Of a stretch of 64,000 nt of DNA, positions 59,473 through 64,000 are shown one piece after another. Numbering within the stretch: the first letter of the stretch is position 1; every line of letters begins with the position of its first letter. Source of the stretch: Amnibacterium flavum (GTDB lineage: Bacteria > Actinomycetota > Actinomycetes > Actinomycetales > Microbacteriaceae); NCBI RefSeq assembly GCF_003097495.1, contig NZ_QEOP01000002.1, positions 248,001 to 312,000 of the forward strand. Reading direction: 5' to 3'. The notes beneath the pieces were generated by a model. It did not search any database and was not told the DNA's origin. It saw only the letters and a program-made list of their open reading frames with translations. The translations under genes and the position numbers were made by a program.

Positions 59473-60004
59473 CAGCAGGAATGTCGACGCTTCAGCAGGT
59501 GCGGATCCGGGATTCATTCCTGCTGAGCCGCCGGGGTTCCTGCTGAGCGCGAGGGGGCCGGAGGCCGCGGCCAGGGGAGGGTGGCCCTGTCGCTCAGCAG
59601 GCGGAATCCCGGCTTTTCCCTCGCTCAGCAGGCGGAAGTTCGTTCAGCAGGTGGAATGAGGCGGATTTCACCTGCTGGCGGGTCTTTCACCTGCTGAGCG
59701 AGAGTGACGGGTGCGTTCGGCAGGAATGTCGACGCTTCAGCAGGTGCCGATCCGGGAATTGTTCCTGCTGGGGTGTCGGGGCTCCTGCTGAGCGCGAGGG
59801 ACCCGGAGGTCGCGGCCGGGGTGTGGGTGGCCCTGTCGCTCAGCAGGCGGAAACGCGTTCAGCAGGGCTAATGAGCGGATTTCACCTGCTGGCGGGTTTT
59901 TCACCTGCTGAGCGAGAGTGACCGATGCGTTCGGCAGGAATGTCGGCGCTTCAGCAGGGGCGGATCCGGGATTCGTTCCTGCTGGGGCGTCGGGGTTCCT
60001 GCTG
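59473..60004. repeat. Structured array of CAGCAGG/CCTGCTG heptamers
   Basis: Gene-free 690-bp gap (59407-60096). Exact CAGCAGG starts at 59473, 59493, 59595, 59626, 59645, 59738, 59841, 59860, 59952; exact CCTGCTG starts at 59519, 59539, 59671, 59690, 59764, 59784, 59885, 59904, 59978, 59998. Two CGGCAGG variants (59718, 59932) complete the pairs. Heptamers come as direct pairs 19-20 bp apart, each plus-oriented pair followed by a minus-oriented pair, giving nested hairpins, for example CTCGCTCAGCAGG at 59620 with its complement at 59690-59702 (13 bp) and CAGCAGGTG/CACCTGCTG inside it. Two module types alternate 1-2-1-2-1. Confidence 0.92.
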
Positions 60005-60034
60005 AGCGCGAGGGCGGGTGTTCGGTCGCGCGCG

Positions 60035-60078
60035 AGAGCGGCCAGGCCCCGCACGGGTGCGATGGGCCTGGCCGCTCT
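60035..60078 (-). terminator. Strong hairpin terminator of the two-regulator operon
   Basis: Perfect 15-bp inverted repeat (AGAGCGGCCAGGCCC at 60035-60049, complement at 60064-60078) with a 14-base loop, starting 18 bp after the stop of the minus-strand regulator gene at 60097. Confidence 0.8.
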
Positions 60079-60096
60079 CCGAAGTCGGGTGTCGAC

Positions 60097-60750
60097 TCAG
60101 TCGGTCTGGAGGAGGATGCCGTCCTGGATGGCGCGCTTGCGCAGCGCCACCTTCGTTCCCACATCGAAGCCCGCGACCCGGTACTTCTCGCGAATGCGCT
60201 TGAGGTACGACTTCGCCGTCTCCTCCGAGATGCCGAGCTCGTACGCGACCGTCTTCACGGGCTCGCCGCCGCCGTAGAGGGCCATCACCCGGCGCTCCTG
60301 GGCGCTGAGCTTCGGGGCACCGCCGATGTCGCCGGCGTTCAGGGCCAGGTCGAGCTCAGCCGAGATGAACGACTCGCCCCGCGACGCGTTGCGGATGGCC
60401 TGAACGATCATCGACGCCTCCTCGCTCTTCACGAGGTAGCCGAGCGCGCCGGCGGCGAGTGCCTCGCGCACCACGTTCGGCTCGGAGTAGGTGCTCATCA
60501 GCACCGTGGCGACACCCGTCGTCTTCAACGTCGACAGCTTGAGCGAGATCGGGATGTTGTCCTTGAGGTCGAGGTCGAGGAGCACGACGTCGACGGGGAA
60601 CTGAGGGTGCGTGAGCAGCTCGGGCCACGTCGTCACGGCGGCGACCATGTCGATGTCGCCCGCGGCGTTGCGGATCCACTCGGTGAGAGCACCGAGAAGC
60701 ATCTTGTGGTCGTCGACGACGGCGAGAGAGATGCGGGATGGGTCGGTCAC
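60097..60750 (-). CDS. NarL/FixJ-type response regulator (1)
   Basis: 217 residues. Receiver domain (about 1-125): acidic pair in LAVVDDHKMLLGAL, phosphoacceptor Asp in VVLLDLDLKDN (near 55), Thr/Ser in VLMSTYSE, Lys in GYLVKSEE. C-terminal LuxR-type helix-turn-helix (about 145-210): LSAQERRVMALYGGGEPVKTVAYELGISEETAKSYLKRIREKYR. GTG start at 60748-60750 with AGGAGG upstream. Last gene of the operon and a paralog of the regulator at 63424 (matching LDLxLxDNIPxSxKL and TxKSYxKRxRxKYR segments). Confidence 0.92.
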   Translation of the reverse strand: MTDPSRISLAVVDDHKMLLGALTEWIRNAAGDIDMVAAVTTWPELLTHPQFPVDVVLLDLDLKDNIPISLKLSTLKTTGVATVLMSTYSEPNVVREALAAGALGYLVKSEEASMIVQAIRNASRGESFISAELDLALNAGDIGGAPKLSAQERRVMALYGGGEPVKTVAYELGISEETAKSYLKRIREKYRVAGFDVGTKVALRKRAIQDGILLQTD

Positions 60751-60784
60751 TGTGTCCTCCTGAGCGAGCGATGGGCCGGATTGG

Positions 60785-62104
60785 TCATGAGTCCGCCGGG
60801 TTGTCGGCGACGCACTCGATTTCGACACGGAGACTTCCTGCACGCATCGAGTCGACGTGCTTGCCCACTCGACGGATAGCATCCCATGTCGCCGGGTCGA
60901 CGCGACCGCGCGCCACACCCGTGGTTTCAATGGTTATCGGAACCAGAACCTTGTGCAGCGGGCCCATGTCGCGGTCCGCGGCGACGGGTCCGAGCGTGAG
61001 CTTCAGGGTGCGACCCTGCTTCGCCGCCTTCGTGCCCGCCTCGCCCGCGAGCAGCCACACGGCGGAGAACAGCCCGTCGCGCTGACGCGGGTCGAGCAGA
61101 CCGGCGAGCGTGCCCGGATCGCTGAGGGTGACACGGCGGCCGAGCATCTCGGACTCGGTGATCGCGTGATGCAGCCAGGTCTCCCGCCGACCCTCGATGA
61201 GGTGCAGACGGAGCTCGGTCGCGAGCGACGCCGACCGCTGGGCGAGCTTGGGCTCGAGGGGGAGCGGCGTCGCCCCGCTGGCGATGCCCTCGAGCAGCTG
61301 CTCCGCCGCGAGGTCGAGGCGGGCGAGCTCCTCCGACGCGAGCATTCCGACCGCGTATCGGGGCGCCGAGACGGTGCTCTGGACGAGCACCCGGTCGAGT
61401 TCGAGGGTGACCATGCGCCGGAAGCCGCGGACGATGAGCGAGCCGAGGAGCGCGGGCAGCACCGCGAGGCACAGCATCGAGACGGTCGGTACGAGGTTGT
61501 CGAACTCGATCGTGCCGTCGAGGAGATCCGCGGCGAACAGGGTCACCCCGACGACGGCCGCCGCGACCCACAGCTCCCGCGCAGCCCGCACGGCGACGAC
61601 CGCGACGAGACCCACACCGGCTGCGATGGCAGCCGAGGCCGTGCCGGCGACATCGTGCAGCGGCCAGATCGCGACCAGGTCCAGGGCGATGACGCCGGCC
61701 AGGCCGACGAGGAAGCCGATGAACATGCCGTCGGGCAGGCGGTCGTCGTTCTGCCGGATGACGATCCCGACCGCGACGAGCAGGCCCGCGAACAGCAGCC
61801 AGGCGGCGATCGCGGCGAGCGGGACCGGGTACACGGCCCACAGCTCGACGAACCGGCCGAGGCTGAAGACCGCGAGGGTTACGCAGACGAACATGGCGCC
61901 GATGCCGAGCAAGCCGGTGCCGAGGCTGCCCGCGTGCTCGTCGAGGATCCGGGAACCGGCGGAACGGGTGATGCGGACCGAGCGGGCGCGGCCCTTGCCC
62001 CGGCCCTTGCCGGGCTTCTGGGCGACGGTGCCGAGCGTGTTCTCCTCGACGCCGTCGTCGGACGGTTCCGACGGCCCACTGGCGAGATCGGCGATCGAGG
62101 TCAT
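60785..62104 (-). CDS. Uncharacterised membrane protein of the two-component operon
   Basis: 439 residues; not recognised. N-terminus (1-50) is hydrophilic and very basic (KPGKGRGKGRARSVRITR). Seven or eight TM segments span about 60-235, followed by a soluble domain (about 240-439) with a helical region AEQLLEGIASG to ELRLHLIEGRRETWLHHAITESE and a final beta-rich part LKLTLGPVAAD to LRVEIECVAD. The layout (membrane domain plus cytoplasmic helices plus a terminal alpha/beta unit) looks like a histidine kinase whose catalytic motifs are gone: I see no H-box or N/G boxes. It overlaps the kinase stop (ATGA) and may modulate that kinase (inferred). Confidence 0.75.
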   Translation of the reverse strand: MTSIADLASGPSEPSDDGVEENTLGTVAQKPGKGRGKGRARSVRITRSAGSRILDEHAGSLGTGLLGIGAMFVCVTLAVFSLGRFVELWAVYPVPLAAIAAWLLFAGLLVAVGIVIRQNDDRLPDGMFIGFLVGLAGVIALDLVAIWPLHDVAGTASAAIAAGVGLVAVVAVRAARELWVAAAVVGVTLFAADLLDGTIEFDNLVPTVSMLCLAVLPALLGSLIVRGFRRMVTLELDRVLVQSTVSAPRYAVGMLASEELARLDLAAEQLLEGIASGATPLPLEPKLAQRSASLATELRLHLIEGRRETWLHHAITESEMLGRRVTLSDPGTLAGLLDPRQRDGLFSAVWLLAGEAGTKAAKQGRTLKLTLGPVAADRDMGPLHKVLVPITIETTGVARGRVDPATWDAIRRVGKHVDSMRAGSLRVEIECVADNPADS

Positions 62105-63351
62105 TTCGGCACCTCCAGAACGACGGTGGTGCCAGATCCGGGAGCGGAGAAGACCCTCACGTTGCCGCCGACCTCTCGCAGCCGCGCGACGACCGACTCC
62201 TTGAAGCCGAGCCGGCCCTCGCTGATCGTCGACTGGTCGAATCCGACGCCGTTGTCGGTGACCATCGCCCGGATGGTGGTGTCGTCATCGGTGATGGTCA
62301 CATGAGCCTCCTCGACGCCCGCGTGCCGACGGACGTTCTCGAGGCACTCGGCCAGTGAGCCGAGGAAGGCGTCGAGGATGTGGCCGGGCAGCAGCACCTG
62401 ACCGGTGCCGTGCCAGCTGACCGAGAGGCCCATCCGGCCGAAGCGCTGCTTGACCGCCTCGAGCGTGTTGCCGAGCGTCGACTCCTCGACGGGCGTTTTG
62501 AGGTTGTACTCCGCCGCCGCCGCGGGCAGGGGAGCGGTGCCGAGGCGCAGCTGACGCAGCAGCCGGGCATCGTCGCCGGCCTGCTGGACCATCGCATCGG
62601 TGGAGACCCCGAGGCCTTGATGCGCGAGCAGTGTGAGGCTGGCGAGGACCGTGTCGTGCAGGAGGCGGGCGCCCTGGCGGCGCTGCGCCTCGGTCTCGCT
62701 CGCCTGCCGTTCCGCGCGGTGCGCGCGTCCGATGTTGGAGATGCGCCGGGCCGCCCGGACCACGCCGACCCCGAGCAGCGACCCGAGTGTGCTGGCGACG
62801 GCCCAACCGGCGACGACGGCGCCGAGAGTCACCAGGCCGTCAGGCGCGGCGAGTGCGGAGAACAGCGTCGCGGCGAGTGTCGCCGCGAAGGCGGCGGCGA
62901 GCAGCAGCATGCGTCCGAGCGAGGTGACGAGCACGATCGCGACGCTGGCGGTCGTCCACGATGCGAGGAACCGGATCGCGGTCTCGGCTCCGTCGGTGAG
63001 ACCCGTGGGACTCGCGCCCACCCCGGTGATCGGGGCGAGGAGGCCCGTGCTCGCGAAGTGGACGAGCAGGATGATCGCGTCACCCGAGAGGACGGCGACG
63101 CCCATCCAGACGAGCGAGCCCGAGACTCCGACGCGGTAGAGGCCGGCGAAGAGCAGGGCGAAGAACGGCAGCAGGACCGCGAGGGAACCGAGCTCGATGG
63201 TCCCCGGGAGGACGAGGCAGAGAAGCGCGGCGGCAGCGCCGACGATCCCCAGCAGCCGCGCACTGCGGCGGAGGAGTCTGTCGCGTTCCTTGACTATTCG
63301 TTCCATCGGGGTTTCCGGGTCGGTTCGCGCCGCAGGCTTCGCGGCGACCAC
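62101..63351 (-). CDS. NarX-like sensor histidine kinase
   Basis: About 416 residues. N-terminal membrane part with six to seven TM segments (about 35-200), no extracellular domain of note, then the HisKA_3-type dimerisation segment with phosphoacceptor His in RQGARLLHDTVLASLTLLAHQG, and a HATPase_c domain: N-box LAECLENVRRHAG, G1 VTDNGVGFD, G2 RLGFKESVVARL and the end GSGTTVVLEVPK. Phosphorylates one or both flanking NarL-type regulators. The GTG at 63351 is taken as start; the ATG at 63306 (MERIVKERDRLLRRS) is a good alternative. Overlaps the membrane-protein gene by four bases. Confidence 0.88.
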   Translation of the reverse strand: MVAAKPAARTDPETPMERIVKERDRLLRRSARLLGIVGAAAALLCLVLPGTIELGSLAVLLPFFALLFAGLYRVGVSGSLVWMGVAVLSGDAIILLVHFASTGLLAPITGVGASPTGLTDGAETAIRFLASWTTASVAIVLVTSLGRMLLLAAAFAATLAATLFSALAAPDGLVTLGAVVAGWAVASTLGSLLGVGVVRAARRISNIGRAHRAERQASETEAQRRQGARLLHDTVLASLTLLAHQGLGVSTDAMVQQAGDDARLLRQLRLGTAPLPAAAAEYNLKTPVEESTLGNTLEAVKQRFGRMGLSVSWHGTGQVLLPGHILDAFLGSLAECLENVRRHAGVEEAHVTITDDDTTIRAMVTDNGVGFDQSTISEGRLGFKESVVARLREVGGNVRVFSAPGSGTTVVLEVPK

Positions 63352-63423
63352 ATGCTGACACCCTTGTGCCCTGAAATGGGGGTGCCACTCCGATACGACA
63401 CGCCCCCGTCACCCTCCAGGTCC

Positions 63424-64000
63424 CTACTCGGGAGTGATCCAGCCTTCGCGGATGGCATGCCTGCGGAGCAGGTTCTTGGTGCCGAGGTCGATGCCGATCG
63501 CCCGGTATTTCCGCCGCGCGCGCTTGATGTAGGACTTGATCGTCTCCTCGGTGGTGTCCATGTCGCTGGCCACCTCCTTGATGGAGCGGCCGGCCGCGTA
63601 GAGCACGAGCGCGCGGTGCTCCTGACGGCCGAGGCCCGGATCCTCGGCGTTCTGGAAGTCGGCGAGGGCACGGCGGACGGCGTCGCTGAACTCGGTCGTG
63701 CCCTCCGCGGCCGCGAGGACGGTGGCGATGAGGGTCTCGGTCGACTCCGACTTCGCGATGAACGCGGCGGCGCCGGCCTGGATCGCCCCGTGGATGGACG
63801 CCGAATCGGTGTGCCGGCTGATGATGACCGTGCGGGCCCCGGCGGAGTTGAGCGCGCGGAGCTTGGTGGAGACCGGGATGTTGTCCTCGAGGTTGAGATC
63901 GAGGATGACGACATCGACGGGGAACTCGGCGTGCGAGAGGAGGGCGCCCCACGACGACACGGTTGCGACGACGTCGATCGGCGTGCGCGACGAACCGAGC
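63424..64000 (-). CDS. NarL/FixJ-type response regulator (2), 5' end outside window
   Basis: First gene of the operon; the frame is open to the window edge (it reads LGSSRTPIDVVATVSSWGALL at the N-terminal side), so the first 15-25 residues are missing. Visible: phosphoacceptor Asp in VVILDLNLEDN, Ser/Thr in VIISRHTD, Lys in AFIAKSES, and the LuxR-type helix-turn-helix GRQEHRALVLYAAGRSIKEVASDMDTTEETIKSYIKRARRKYRAIGI. Paralog of the regulator at 60097. The 72-bp gap to the kinase gene shows no terminator. Confidence 0.9.
   Translation of the reverse strand, partial: LGSSRTPIDVVATVSSWGALLSHAEFPVDVVILDLNLEDNIPVSTKLRALNSAGARTVIISRHTDSASIHGAIQAGAAAFIAKSESTETLIATVLAAAEGTTEFSDAVRRALADFQNAEDPGLGRQEHRALVLYAAGRSIKEVASDMDTTEETIKSYIKRARRKYRAIGIDLGTKNLLRRHAIREGWITPE

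Noticed and set aside
59473-60004. Integron attC sites or CRISPR
   Set aside because: The paired heptamers do not have the R-L-L-R layout with conserved RYYYAAC ends of attC sites, there are no cassette genes, and spacing is too short and regular for spacers.

Overview
The window is GC-rich, densely coded DNA from a high-GC Gram-positive bacterium (Actinomycetota), most likely a Microbacteriaceae relative. The evidence is the prfB-ftsE-ftsX-smpB order, a tmRNA with tag ANSKRTDFALAV, a fused actinobacterial 2-oxoglutarate dehydrogenase/decarboxylase (Kgd), a SigR/RsrA thiol-stress pair beside aroA and rsgA, a DUF222/HNH gene and frequent 4-bp ATGA/GTGA start-stop overlaps. The genus cannot be fixed from this sequence alone.

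Layout. 0-4.3 kb is a housekeeping block for translation termination and rescue and for cell division (prfB, ftsE, ftsX, smpB). At 4.3-10.0 kb, between smpB and its partner RNA ssrA (10.2 kb), lies a C4-dicarboxylate/citrate-type module: a CitA/DcuS-like kinase and regulator, a divergent DctA-type symporter, a CitE-like lyase and a beta-hydroxyacid dehydrogenase. 10.6-18.4 kb holds small accessory genes, a frameshifted DUF222/HNH gene, an array of about 50-bp degenerate repeats, a PfkB kinase and two transporters. 18.4-31.3 kb is conserved core: hisN-like phosphatase, rsgA, aroA, sigR-rsrA with a clear SigR-type promoter, a GDSL lipoprotein, kgd and two CNNM/CorC-type membrane proteins.

31.3-52.1 kb is an accessory catabolic island. 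It has an OYE-family flavoenzyme, three SDR dehydrogenases, two tandem CUT2-type ABC importers (one with a nonsense codon in its binding-protein gene, the other with two tandem binding proteins), two metallo-beta-lactamase-fold hydrolases, two beta-hydroxyacid dehydrogenases, a cupin, three carboxymuconolactone-decarboxylase-family proteins, a succinate-semialdehyde-type aldehyde dehydrogenase and one FCD-type GntR regulator. Four near-identical palindromes related to TTGTATGACGATCATA lie in the divergent promoter regions of this island and nowhere else I could see, which suggests one regulon. The substrate is unknown; a lactone or hydroxy-acid is the simplest reading.

52.2-59.4 kb returns to mixed core and accessory genes: an NAD(P)HX dehydratase, a three-gene flavin electron-transfer module (FMN-binding lipoprotein, ApbE flavin transferase, RnfD-like/FNR fusion), a GT87-like membrane protein, a thiamine-binding protein, a decayed regulator and an MFS exporter. 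59.47-60.0 kb is a gene-free array with 19 exact CAGCAGG/CCTGCTG heptamers in a 19-20 bp paired layout. 60.1-64.0 kb is a four-gene operon on the minus strand with a NarL-type regulator at each end, a NarX-like kinase and an unrecognised membrane protein; its first gene runs off the window.
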